Of a stretch of 64,000 nucleotides of DNA, positions 1 to 11,418 are shown piece by piece; position 1 is the stretch's first letter, and each line of letters opens with the position of its first letter. Position numbers and translations under genes: made by a program. The notes under the pieces are model-generated. The model had not been told where the DNA came from, ran no database searches, and was given only the letters and a program-made list of their open reading frames with translations. The DNA comes from Linum tenue (taxonomy: Eukaryota; Streptophyta; Magnoliopsida; Malpighiales; Linaceae). Where the stretch lies: NCBI GenBank assembly GCA_946122785.1, contig CAMGYJ010000011.1, positions 13,640,001 to 13,704,000 on the forward strand. The letters are read 5' to 3'.

Positions 1-143
1 ATGGCACAAAGGAACGTGGCAAGAGGTTTGCTCCATGCCTTATCCAAATTTTGGCTTTCGATGTCAACCCACGATGGCACTAAGGAACGTGGCAAGAGGC
101 TTGCTCCATGCCTTGGCCAAATTTTGGCTTTCGATGACTCAAA
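1..143. repeat. Tandem duplication, about 73-bp period
   Basis: Two copies of a unit that starts ATGGCAC(A/T)AAGGAACGTGG begin at 1 and 74. They share the run AGGAACGTGGCAAGAGG and the later run TTTTGGCTTTCGATG with only a few differences. The first copy may extend left of the window. Confidence 0.8.
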
Positions 144-441
144 TGGACATGATCCGTCTCCGACTACACCCCTTTATGACTTCTTCAAACATGATCCGTC
201 TCTTCTCATTGTTCATCATTTTATTTTTTCCTTCCATCATATCTATCCAACCATCTCGGTGTCAACTCGCGAGGTCTTCTTCTCCTCAAGCCGACTCTAT
301 GGGTGGCGATTAACTTAGAATATTCTGAGAGAATTTTTTTTTAATTTTAATTTATAGATCGTGACTATTTGGTACAAGGCAACGTGGCACGGCACGTCCT
401 GATGACTCGGCATGCCACGTCACGAAAATAGCTTAGTAAAA
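1..441. other. 3' noncoding flank of element B (possible LTR)
   Basis: This stretch lies downstream of the minus-strand integrase of element B and has no convincing gene. By position it should hold the end of the internal region and the start of the 3' LTR. I could not place the LTR boundary because no second LTR copy is visible at the other end of the element. The reading frame that opens at base 1 on the plus strand is a by-product of the tandem duplication at 1-143. Confidence 0.45.
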
Positions 442-1742
442 TTAAGCTTGTTGGCACCCCACATCCCATAGTGAAGGGACGTAGGACTTAAGATACTTGC
501 CATTAATAAGTCGATCGTGTAATACCCCATCGATGCCTTTCAATAGATAAGCTCCGTTAGAACGAATGGCATGGACAATGAAAGGGCCACTCCAATTTGG
601 AGACCACTTGCCAAACTTGGGGTCTTTTTCCCCGATGGGCAAATGTAGCTTCCACACTAGCTCCCCTTCTTCGAACGACTTGTGCTTCACCCTCTTGTTG
701 TAAGCTCGTGCAACTTTGTCCTTTTGAACTCTAATGTTATCGAGAGCTTTTAGTTGCACCTCATCAAGATCACACAACTCTAGCATCATAGAATCATATA
801 CTCTGAGGGAGTGAGCTCATGTTGACGCATGTATCTCAATGACTTGAAAGTCACCTCGACTGGCAAGAAAGCTTCATGTCCGTATGTCAAAGCAAAGGGA
901 GTCACCTTCGTGCTACTACGAGGGGACATGCGATAAGCCCATAAAGCTTCGGATAAGTGCTCATGCGACTTCCTCGGATGGTCTTCTATCATTTTAGACA
1001 AGATTCCCTTCACCACTTTGTTGGATGCTTCAGCTTGACCATTAGCCTGAGCATAATATGGGGTGGAATGTATGATTTTGATTCCATGCTCCTTTGCAAA
1101 TTCCATTACCTCCCCTCCCGTAAACACGGTACCTTGATCAGCTATTTTGGTGGCAGGCAATCCAAAACGATGGATTATGTTCTCTTTTATGAACTTGATC
1201 AATTCACCTTGATTTACCACCGTCATCGGCTTGGCCTCCACCCACTTCCTGAAGCAGTCAGTTGCTAAAATAATAAAGGTGTGTTTATCAGAAGAAGCCG
1301 GGTAGATCTTCCCAATCAAGTCCATGGCCCAACCAAAGAATGGGCGTGGCTTGATGATAGACTTCAAATCAATTGCTGGAGCTCTTTGAACAGGACCGTG
1401 TCGTTGACAAGCCTCACACCCCTTGGCGAAAGCAGCACAATCCTCTCCAATGGATGGCCAGTAATAGCCATATCTATGAAGTACCTATTTCCTGGAGGGT
1501 CCAGCTTGGTGAGCACCACATATGCCTTCATGAACTTCCCCCAAAGCTTTGAGGGCTTCCTTGCCCCCCAAACACTTCAAGAACAAACCATCTGGTCTCT
1601 TTTTGAACAAGACTTCATCTAATAGCACATACTTCCTGGCTTTGAACTTGATAGCTCTGTTGACATCCCCATTTGGATTTTTCAAGTAAGTCACCAAAGG
1701 AATACGCCAATCCTCGGGTTCTTCTCCATCTATTTGGAACAC
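442..1742 (-). pseudogene. Element B integrase region
   Basis: This is retroviral-type integrase from a Tat Gypsy element, which would join the cDNA copy to the chromosome. The N-terminal zinc-binding part reads through 1742-1485, up to an in-frame stop after GPSRK. The same frame continues below the stop and includes the CEACQRHGP finger pair. The catalytic core at 1367-786 shows MDLIGKIYP, the second catalytic Asp in KIADQGTVF and the E region QAEASNK. The C-terminal part (442-789) is in another frame, so there is a frameshift near 786. It ends in the usual GPF...LLKGIDG C-terminal module. One stop and one frameshift make it nonfunctional. Confidence 0.85.
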
Positions 1743-2258
1743 TTATACTCCTTGCTTCAAACGCTCTCTCAATGGGTTAAGTGTTCGTACGAAAATCTGT
1801 TCTCCTCCCTCATGGTAGAACTCCCTAAAGCCCGAAGCCAATTGTGCTAAGTAGTTGGCCTTGCCATTGTCTTGTCGAGGCACAAACTTGATAGATACGT
1901 TGTCAAAGTGAGTTATTAGGACTTGAACATACTCAAGGTATGTCTCTAAAACACAATTGATACAACGAAAATCACCAAGTACTTGATGGACCACGAGTTG
2001 TGAGTCCCCTTTGATGTCAACGCTCTTAACTTTTAAGTCTACAAGCATCTCCATCCCAACCACCAATGCCTCGTACTCGGCTTGGTTGTTAGTACATGGA
2101 AAATCGAGACTAAAAGCAAAAGACATGGCATGCCCGGACGGGGAAGTGAGCACCATGCCTTCCCCTACTCCTGAACGTGTCTTCGAGCCATCAAAGTATA
2201 AAGTCCAAGGGGCTTCACTCACCATCCCTATCTCTACTAACTCGGGTGGTACGTCCAC
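1743..2258 (-). pseudogene. Element B second (archaeal-type) RNase H
   Basis: The fragment has WTLYFDGSKTRSGVGEG (first catalytic Asp), NNQAEYEALVVGME (catalytic Glu) and KGDSQLVVHQV (second Asp), the signature of the extra archaeal-like RNase H carried by Tat elements between RNase H1 and integrase. It is in the same frame as the RT above it and the integrase below it, separated from both by in-frame stops. It would degrade RNA in the RNA/DNA hybrid during reverse transcription. Confidence 0.85.
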
Positions 2259-2321
2259 ACATGGGTGTTCGGCTAGGAAATCAGCTAAGGCTTGGCCTTT
2301 AATGGCTTTTTGTGGTACGTA

Positions 2322-3738
2322 CTATAAATTAAACTCAGATAGAGCAAGTGTCCACTTACCAATCCTCCCGTGGATAATTGGTCGGGACAACATGTATTTA
2401 ATCAAATCGGTCTTACATATGAGTTGTACTTGAACAGGCATCAAGTAGTACCGTAGCTTCATACATGAAAAATATAAAGCCAAACATAACTTTTCTATGG
2501 CAGAATACTTTTGCTCGGCCATGTTTAACAATCTACTTAGATAATACACGACCTGCTCATGACCTGAATCATTATCTTGAGCCAACAGACACGCAATAGA
2601 TGTGTTAGTGGCTGAAAGGTACAACTTCAGAGGCCTACGTGGAATGGGAGAGTTGAGTACTGGCGGGCTCGCCAAGTACCTCTTGATGTCATCAAAAGCT
2701 TGTTGATGCTCTTGACGCCATACAAAGTCCTCCTCCTTCTTCAACTTCAGCAACGGGGAGAACACTTGAGTCCGGCCCGCACAATTCGAGATGAAACGTC
2801 GAATGTAGTTAACTTGGCCGAGGAAACCCTGTAGCTCCTTCTTGTCACGTGGTGGCATGGCCTCTATGGTGGCCTTGGTCTTGCTTTTGTCAACCTCAAT
2901 GCCACGTTGGCTCACAAGGAACCCTAAGAAGTCACCTGCGGATACACCAAATGCACACTTAAGTGGATTTAGTTTCAACTGATGGCTTCTCATATGTAAG
3001 AAAGCCATGCGTAAATGAGAGAGGTGTTGTCTTGCTACCTTGGACTTGACAACGATGTCATCAACATACACCTCCACCAACTCAGCAATCAAGTCATGAA
3101 AGATAGTATTCATAGCTCGTTGGTAAGTGGCGCCCGCATTTCTCAACCCAAAGGGCATGACCACCCATTCGTAGCATCCAATTGCTCCTGGACACCGAAA
3201 CGCGATCTTGTGGATGTCTTCCTCAGCCAAGTAAATTTGATTATAGCCTGAGTAACAGTCCATGAAAGAAAAAGTTTCATGCCTAGTCAATGCATCGAGC
3301 AACATGTCAGCAACTGGCATGGGGTATTCATCCTTAGGAGTGGCTAGATTCAAATTCCTAAAGTCTACACATACTCTTATCTTGCCAATCTTCTTTCTAA
3401 CTGGCACTATATTAGACAACCATTCCATACCTAGCCGTTCTTATGAACCCGACTTTTAACAATCGTTCAATTTCTTTCTTTATTTCTGGCAAGACCTCGT
3501 AAGCAAAGCGCCTAGGCGGCTGTTTGTAAGGCTTGAATCCAGTACTAATTGGCAATCTATGCTCTACCAATTTTCTATCTAGACCAGACATCTCATGATA
3601 ATCCCATACAAAATAATCTTTAAATTCTTTCAATAAGTTTATTAACTCATACCTTTCTTGCTCAGAGAGCATGGCACTGATGAAAGTTGGGCGCGGGTCC
3701 TCTTTAATGCCAAGATTGATTTCTTCTAGGATATCACG
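2322..3738 (-). pseudogene. Element B reverse transcriptase and RNase H1
   Basis: RT fingers and palm read RVCVDFRNLN, FMDCYSGYNQI, MPFGLRNAGATYQRAM and the catalytic box VYVDDIVVKSK, with both aspartates intact. The connection domain follows (KELQGFLGQVNYIRRF), then RNase H1 (LKLYLSATNTSIACLL, YSAIEKLCLAL). The upstream RT part at 3672-3412 is in another frame, so a frameshift lies near 3412-3428. Its frame stays open back to 3738, where element A inserted. A stop at 2322 ends the fragment before the second RNase H. Confidence 0.88.
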
Positions 3739-3742
3739 GGAG

Positions 3743-5109
3743 TGATAGACCGATAATTACACATGTTTTCACCCCTATTCTTGAGCCGTTTGAGATGTTG
3801 ATTCTCGTGTTTTAAGCCGATTTCACGCTAGGTTGTGCGTTTATGTCATATTTCAGGACCCGGCGTTAGAATCGAGGCGAAGGAACGAGATTCGGGTCGA
3901 AAGGAGCAAGTGAGGCTTGAAGTGTGCTGGAGGACAAAAATACCCGACCATGACCAGAAATACCCGGCCGGGTATTATTTTGAGGAGACCGGGTATTTGC
4001 CATTTTGCACGTCTGAGGAACAGAGGGGGGTCCCGGTCGTGAAGCTTAAATCCCCGGTCGGGGATTATTGGACATGACCGGGGATTTTTCCCTGGGCCTG
4101 AGGCAAAACGCGCGTTTCAATTATACCCGGTCGAGACCCAAAATACCCGACCAGGTATTTCGACCGGGTATCGCGACAGGCAGCAGTTTTAAGGAAAAAG
4201 AGGCTAAAAATCAAGGGTTCCGAGTTTTAGAGAGACAGAGCGATTCCTAGAGAGAGAAAGCGACAAACCAGAGTTCCCAAGTGCCATAGCTTGATCTTCA
4301 TCACCATTGGAGCCCGGCTTGAGCTTGGAGAAGTGCCGATTGACAACCAGGAGCAGAAACTCATCCTTCACAGTATGATTTCCGCGTCTGAATATGCTTT
4401 TGCTTCTCTCTCCATGGAGTAGTTTCCCCATTCATCTGGGTATGGGGAACCCTAGATTTGTATGTTAGGTCTGATTGTATGAACCCAAGTACAGAGTTTA
4501 TGATTTGATTATATTCGATTGAGGCTTGAATGATTGAATGACTTGAATCCTGATCAAATTCCTGTTGTTTCTGCTTTAACCTAGAATGAGAATGTCTGCC
4601 TAGGTTGATAGAGCATCCTTAATTGAAGGTAGTGAATTGGCAATTTTAGTCGAGGAGCCAATTCGCTATTCTGTACCGAATTCAATTCGGTAGTGGAGGT
4701 TTGGTTCGTTAGGGCCTCAATCTGTTTACACCGGTGGAGGTTAGTCGCCCGCTGGAGACTCAGATTGAGAGGGTTTGGAGACCTTTAGTCAAGACTTCAG
4801 ACTGTTTAAGAACCTTCCGCAGTATAACTTTCATGGAAACTGAACTTGGTAAATTGCAATCCGGCTTAACTGCAGTCTAGGGGGAACCATATCCGGGTGA
4901 CCTCTCTCGACTAGAAAACAACCGTTAACTTGCTTTGTTTGTTTGTTAATTTGGACTTGCACTAAAGTTTCACTGCTAGATAACAAGAATTCACCGAGTA
5001 GCCATCAAATCTAGGACCCGGGTTGACATTAAAACCCAAACCCGCTATACTACGCTTTAGGAAGTGGTTACACTTGGCCATTTTCTAGAGTGACAGTAGG
5101 AGTGAGTCA
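3743..5109 (+). repeat. 5' LTR of element A
   Basis: 1367 bp, starting TGATAGACCGATAATTACAC and ending GAGTGAGTCA. It is nearly identical to 14090-15436. Its first 450 bp are dense in palindromic ACCCGGYCGGGT-type motifs. Confidence 0.95.
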
Positions 5110-5115
5110 AGTTTT

Positions 5116-5133
5116 TGGCGCCGTTGCTGGGGA
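5116..5133 (+). promoter_or_regulatory. Primer-binding site of element A
   Basis: TGGCGCCGTTGCTGGGGA lies 6 bp inside the 5' LTR. It is complementary to the 3' end of plant tRNA-Asp with one apparent mismatch, the primer typical of Athila elements. Confidence 0.85.
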
Positions 5134-5257
5134 CGGCTAGGTTGTTGAAGAAAAGTGATTTCTGTTACTTTAGCATTTTCATTTTCGCATTGATTGTTTG
5201 TTCTTTCCCACTTGTGCCTTCACGGGTTTGCATTGCTTGATTGTGTGCAGATAGTGC

Positions 5258-7365
5258 ATGACCCGTAGCCAGTAGGTTTACTGCCGTTGGATCCAGAGAT
5301 TGAACGCACCTGCCGCCAACTTAGGAGACAACAGCGAGCTAGACTGGATACGGAAGAGCGTATAGACGGCCATTTGAGCAGCGAGTCCGAGGACGAGTAC
5401 GAGATGGAAGGCGAACACAACCCACCTCCGGTGAATCAGCTCTTGGGGAACGACCCCAGACCCCAGGCATATGGGGTTATTCATCATCCACCGGCGTCGG
5501 GTCCCACCTTGGAGTACTACTACACTCCACGGATTGCTGACATCCGCCCGGTCATCCTCTATCCGCCCATTCCAGCGAACAACTTCTTGATCAAGCCATG
5601 CTGGATTCAACTCATTACATCCTCTATCCAGTTCCATGGCTTGAAGGATGAGGAGGCAAGGGTGCATCTTTCCCATTTTCTGCAGCTGACGAACGGGTTC
5701 AAGCTAAACGGTGTCCCGGATGACACAATCCGCCTTCACCTCTTCCCCCATTCTCTTGCGGGGAATGCTAAGAGGTGGTTGGAGACCCAGCCCCCATTGT
5801 CCATCACTTCTTGGGACGATCTGGCAGACAAGTTCGTGCACCGGTACTATCCGGCATCGAAGACCACAGAGATTCAGCGGGAGATCACTCACTTCCGCCA
5901 AGAGCCAGACGATTCACTTCGTGATGCATGGGAGCGGTACATAGGATATTTCTGGTAGTGTCCCCATCATGGCTTCAGTGATGCATTCACAGTGGGGAAC
6001 TTCTACAGTGCTCTCTCCCCGGACAACCAGAGGGTGATTGAGTCTCTATGCCCGGGAGGGGATATTCTCACTAAGACTCCACCCGAGCTGAACCAGATGA
6101 TCAATACCTTGGCCGCCAGAGATCAATTCTGGGGGCAGAGCAGCAGAGGCAGAAATTCCCGGGACCGTGGTGTGCACGCTATGGAGGCCAGGTCCGGGTT
6201 AGAGCAGCAGGTGGCTGAGTTGCTGCAGACATTGAAGCAGCTCAACATTCTTATTCCGGGCCGAGGTACAGCTACGCCTCCAATAGCCCAGTGTCAGTGG
6301 TGTGAGAGCCCGAATCATCTGGTGGAGGACTGTCAGGCTATGAGGGAGTCCTCTACTCCCCAAGAGCAGGTGCACTTCATCGCCAATGCTCGGCGCCTTG
6401 ACCCATACAGCAATACATACAATGAGGGGTGGCGCCAGCATCCCAACTTTGCCTGGAGAAGCAACGCCACTAAACCACCTGGTTTCCCAGCACCAGCGGG
6501 TGGTTTTCAGCAGAGACAGCCCTTCCAGGCTAGGCAAGGGCCACCACCACAGTAGCAGCCCTACCAGCCTAGGCAGGGGCAGCCATTCCAGCACCCCCAA
6601 CGTCAGTATGCCCAGCCCCCAGCAGCTGCAGCTCCAAATAATCAGATGACGTATCTGAAAAATATTTTGCAGGCATTCATGACCACCAGCCAGGTGAACT
6701 TCACGAGGATGGATCAGAACATAGCCTCACTGGAGGCAGGCCAGAGAAACCAAGGTGCCATTCTGCAAGATCTACAGGATCAGATTGGGAGCTTAGCTCG
6801 CCAAAACACTACCAGGGCACCGGGGACTCTGCCTGCCACCACTATTCCGAACCCTCGTGAACCTCACCAGCAGCTGGATGCCATCACCACCAGGAGTGGC
6901 AAGACCATATCTGCTGCTCTTGCCCAGCCCGGGCGAGACGAGCCACTACCTGCTTCAACACCTCCAGCTGATAATGCAGAAGTGGGGGAAGGCAGAGAAG
7001 CACCTGCTCCCAAGCCGCAGCCTGTGGTTAAGGAGCATATACCCCATCTGCCCTTCCCCACTCGCCTTCATAAAGAAAAGCTGGAGACAGAGTTTGCCAA
7101 GTTCATGGCAATGTTGAAGCAGGTCAACATCAGCATGCCGTTCGTGGAGGCACTGTCGAAGATGCCCAAGTATGCCAAGTTCATGAAAGACCTCCTCACC
7201 AACAAGAAGAAACTTGGGGATCTTTCGACAGTGATGCTAAGCGAGGAGTGTTCTGCTATCCTGCAGAACAAGCTGCCTGAGAAGCGCAAAGACCCAGGGA
7301 GTTTCACTATCCCTCTTGTTATTGGCAGCATGCATGTAGGAAAGTCTTTGGTGGACCTAGGCGCT
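5258..7365 (+). pseudogene. Element A gag
   Basis: Athila-type Gag, the capsid and nucleocapsid precursor. The retrotransposon-gag domain is clear at about 5590-5950 (GLKDEEARVHLSHFLQLT, FVHRYYPASKT). A zinc-knuckle-like CQWC...HLVEDC follows at about 6295-6335, then a glutamine/proline-rich stretch and a coiled segment (NIASLEAGQRNQGAILQDLQ). The frame is interrupted by stops at 5956-5958 and 6553-6555 but resumes in the same phase each time. The ATG at 5258 is in a different frame from the body, so an early frameshift or another start must be assumed. The C-terminal part (LEYAFL-preceding region) leads into the protease. Confidence 0.85.
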
Positions 7366-9121
7366 AGTCATCATTTGGAGTATGCATTTCTCCGGGAGGG
7401 GAATAAGCTGCCAGTCATCATCAGCTCTACCCTCACACCCGAGCAGAAGAACAGACTGGTGGCCTTGCTGAAGCAGTACGAGCGAGCTTTAGCGTGGCAG
7501 ATCACAGATATCCGGGGGATCAGCCCCTCCTTCTGCTCCCACCGGATACTGCTGGAGGATGAGATGCGGCCAGTGAGACAGCCGCATAGAAGATTGACAC
7601 CGAACCTGGAGGCTGTGGTTCGGGCAGAGATCGTGAAGCTGATGGATGCGGGGATCATCTTCGCAATTTCTGACAGCGAGTGGGTCAGTCCCACCCAGGT
7701 GGTACCCAAAAAGGGTGGGATGACCGTGGTGCCTAACGATAAGAATGAGCTCATCCCGATGCGCACGGTGACTGGGTATCGGGTTTGCATTGATTATCGA
7801 CATCTCAACGACGCCACTTAGAAGGACCACTTCCCGCTGCCGTTCATTGACCAGATGCTGGAGAGATTGGCAGGGCACGAGTTCTACTGTTTCTTGGATG
7901 GGATGTCTGGGTACTTTCAGATCCCTATTGCACCGGAGGACCAGGCGAAGACCACTTTCACTTGCCCTTCGGCACATTTGCCTACAGAAGGATTCCATTC
8001 GGGCTATGCAATGCCCCGACCACTTTTCAGCGATGCATGCTCGCCATCTTTGACCGTCTGGTCGGCGAGATCATGGAGGTGTTTATGGACGATTTCTCGG
8101 TTTATGGAGACTCATTCTCTCACTGTCTCCATAACCTAGAACTTGTCCTTAAACGGTGTGAAGAAACGAACCTGGCACTGAGTTGGGAGAAGTGTCACTT
8201 CATGGTTCGAGAAGGCATAGTTCTTGGGCATAAGATCTCCAAGATGGGGATTGAGGTGGACAGAGCAAAGATCGAGACTATCAACACGCTTCCTCCCCCT
8301 ACATCTGTTAAGGGGATCCGGAGTTTTTTAGGCCATGCAGGGTTCTACAGGCGGTTCATCAAGGATTTCTCGAAGATCGCCCTGCCCCTGACTAAGCTTC
8401 TAGAGAAGGATGCCCCCTTCCAGTTCACTGATGCATGCACAGCGGCATTCACAACCTTGAAGGAGAAGCTCACCCAAGCTCCTATCATGGTTGTTCCTGA
8501 CTGGTCCCTACCATTTGAGCTGATGTGCGACGCTAGTGACTTTGCTGTTGGAGCTGTCTTGGGGCAGAGGCGAGATCAACACTTCCGACCTATCTACTAC
8601 GCCTCGAAGACCCTCAATGATGCCCAGGAGAACTACACCACCACGGAGAAGGAGCTGCTCGCGGTGGCGTTTGCCTTCGATAAATTTCGTCCCTATCTGG
8701 TCTTGTCCCATGTGACCGTGTATACAGATCACTCCGCGATTCGATACCTAATGAGCAAGGCCGATGCCAAGCCTAGGCTCATACGATGGATCTTATTATT
8801 GCAGGAGTTTGACATTGAGATTCGGGACAAGAAGGGAGCGGAGAATGTTGCAGCTGATCACCTCTCCCGGTTGGACGCACCTCCTGCGGACAACCTCGTG
8901 GAGGAGATCAATGAATCCTTCCCAGATGAGAGACTAATGATGATGTGCCTGGTGGAGAGTGTCACCCCTTGGTATTCCGATTTTGCGAACTATTTGGTGG
9001 GCCAGCAGCAGCCCAAGGGGATGACAACTCACACCAAGAGGAAGTTCTTCTCCGATCTGAAGCATTACTTATGGGATGACCCTCATCTCTTCAGGATTGG
9101 AGCCGACGGGATCATCCGTCG
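7290..9121 (+). pseudogene. Element A protease remnant, reverse transcriptase and RNase H
   Basis: The protease is only a stub: VDLGAS at about 7350-7367 runs straight into LEYAFLREGNKLPVIIS, which belongs to the linker before RT. Most of the protease is therefore deleted. RT follows with [51 protein letters not shown] and the catalytic [11 protein letters not shown], then RNase H ([36 protein letters not shown]). A stop at 7819-7821 breaks RT after YRHLNDAT. A one-base loss near 7964, in the codons for CPFGTF, moves the remainder to another frame. The frame closes at 9125, just before the integrase. Confidence 0.9.
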
Positions 9122-10252
9122 TTAGTGTTATGGAGAGTGAGATGGAGGGCATTCTATCTCACTGTCATGAGGGACCTACTGGCGGTCACCACGGAGGAAA
9201 CCGCACGGCAAGGAAGGTGCTCCAATCGAGTTTCTACTGGCCCATGCTCTTACAAGGACACAGACGCCTTCGCACAGCCGGTGCGACCGATGCCAGAGGT
9301 CAGGTAACATCTCTGCCCGTGATGAGATGCCCCAGAATGTGTTTATAACCTGTGAAATCTTTGATGTCTAGAGTATCGAACTTCATGGGCCCCCTCCCTC
9401 CATCTTTAGGCAATACCTATATTCTAGTTGCTGTTGACTACGTCTCTAGGTGGGCTGAGGCGCAAGCTTTGCCCACTAATGATGCTAAACGTGTTTGTGG
9501 TTTTCTGAAGCAGCTATTCTCCCGGTTCGGGACACCTAGAGCCATCATAAGCGATCGAGGCACCCATTTCCAGGGCCAGTTTGATAAGTTACTGTCGCGC
9601 TATGGTGTAACTCACAAGGTGTCCGTGGCCTATCACCCTCAGACCAGTGGCCAGGCCGAGCTGACGAACCGGGAGCTCAAGCGGATTCTGGAGAAGATGG
9701 TGGATCAGTCCCGCAAGGATTGGTCCACCAAGCTCGATGATGCTCTCTGGGCGTATCGCACTGCCTACAAGACACCCATTGGTACTTCACCGTACCGGCT
9801 TGTCTATGGAAAGGCATGTCATCTGCCCGTGGAGCTAGAGCACAAGGCCTTCTGGGCCCTTAAGCTGCTAAACCTGGATGTTAGTGTTGCAGGTGTTGAG
9901 CGCAAAATGCAGATGTTGGAGCTGGAAGGGTGGTGCTACCATGCCTATGAGAATACCAAGCTGTACAAGGAGCGCACTAAGCGCTTGCACGATGCACGGT
10001 TGCGGGGTCCGAAAGAGTTCCAGGTTGGTGATCGAGTTCTCCTTTATAACTCTCGCCTGAAACAGCTTTCCCGGAAAACTCTGTTCCCAGTGGTCTGGAC
10101 CGTTCACGGTCACCCAGGTGTTCCCGTATGGCACAATTGAAATTGTCAACCCGCAAACTGAGCCGTTTAAAGTGAATATCCATCGTCTCAAGCTCTACCT
10201 GGGAGACGAGGTCGAACGTGCGGATTTGGTAGTGGAGCTCGCGGACCCTTAG
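9076..10252 (+). pseudogene. Element A integrase
   Basis: The zinc-binding HHCC module is split across frames: [12 protein letters not shown] is in one frame and the CDRCQRSG pair in another, so frameshifts lie between about 9125 and 9400. The catalytic core at 9352-10140 is open and has [12 protein letters not shown], the Asp in [11 protein letters not shown] and the Glu region [15 protein letters not shown] frameshift near 10115 moves the tail (EPFKVNIHRLKLYLGDE) to another frame, which ends at 10252. It would catalyse strand transfer of the cDNA but cannot be made intact here. Confidence 0.9.
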
Positions 10253-11418
10253 TTCCGCAATTGGCGTCCAGCTAAAAGACGGTAAAGAAGCGCTTGTGGG
10301 GAGGCAACCCCACCACGGTTTGCATTTCTCTTTCCCTTTTTCTGAGTTTTTGTGTCGTGACGAGTCAGTTGCATGTCTGTGGTGAAGTTCGGTCGTCTGT
10401 GATGCCTCGATTTGGTGTTTTCGTGCAGGAGAGGTCGAAATTTTGGGCGAATGAGATTTTTGGCCGGATGGGGGGAAATACCCGATCGTGGGCCAAAATA
10501 CCCGACCGGGTATTCTTGGTCCACGATCGGGACCCCCTCTGTTTCTCGGGGTGAAAAAAAGAGAACCCCCGACCTCAGTCCCAAAAATACCCGACCTGGT
10601 ATTTTTGGTTCAAGGCCGGGGATTTTCCAGGACTGGAACGCAGCGTTTTCAAAAATACCCGACCTTGACTCAAAATTACCCGACCGGGTATTTTTGGCTC
10701 AAGGCCGGGTATATTATTACACTCGACACACTGCGTTTAGGAACCCCTGGTCGTGGAATCAAAAATACCCGACCAGGTATTTTTTCTATTTAAAGCAAAC
10801 CCCCGGTCAGTTTCTCTCTCTACCCTCATTTTTCCAAAATTTTCCCTCTCCTCTTCTTTCCAAATCCTCTCCCCTCTCTCTTCTTGGCCGCCGTCGGCCG
10901 CCGCCACCTCCGCCACCGCCGCAGGCCGCCGCCACCCCGTCGCCGGTCATTTTCCGGCGACTTTCCGATGACTCTCCGGCGAGTTTCCGGCCATTTTCCG
11001 GCGAGTCCCCCGGGTCATTTTTGGCCCCCTTCTCGCCTCCCTCACCCATTTCTAGAGCCCTAGTTGCAGTTCCACTTGCGTTTCCAGGTGTGTTTCTTGT
11101 TAATTACTATTTTCCTGGAAAATCGAACTGTAGGTTGTAGGACCGAGAACTGTGATTGCATGCCTGATTTAGAGTAGGGTGAGGGATGCTTTGAGTATGC
11201 ATGGTTCTATCTATGGTGTATGTGCTGCCCCTGTAATTAATGTGGTTGGTTTTGTGGTTCTTGCCTTGATTCCGGCTGAGTTGCTTGCGATTCAATCGGC
11301 TGTGCTTATAACTGTTAGCCTAGGTGGTCCTTAAGTGTGGGGGAAGTGATGAACCCATGCTGTTGGTCCTGACAAGTTTTTCTTGACTCCACCTTTGGTT
11401 TGTTGATTTTGCAGGAGC
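10253..11418 (+). other. Element A post-pol spacer with palindromic motif cluster
   Basis: No gene. At 10475-10790 the motif AATACCCGACCGGGTATT and close variants recur several times, as in the LTRs. A GC-rich CCGCCGCC tract lies at 10880-10990. A PPT-like AAGTGTGGGGGAAG occurs at 11333-11346, just before the env-position ORF. Confidence 0.7.

Noticed and set aside
1..318. 105-codon open frame at the left edge
   Set aside because: It runs across a tandem duplication and has no family features.
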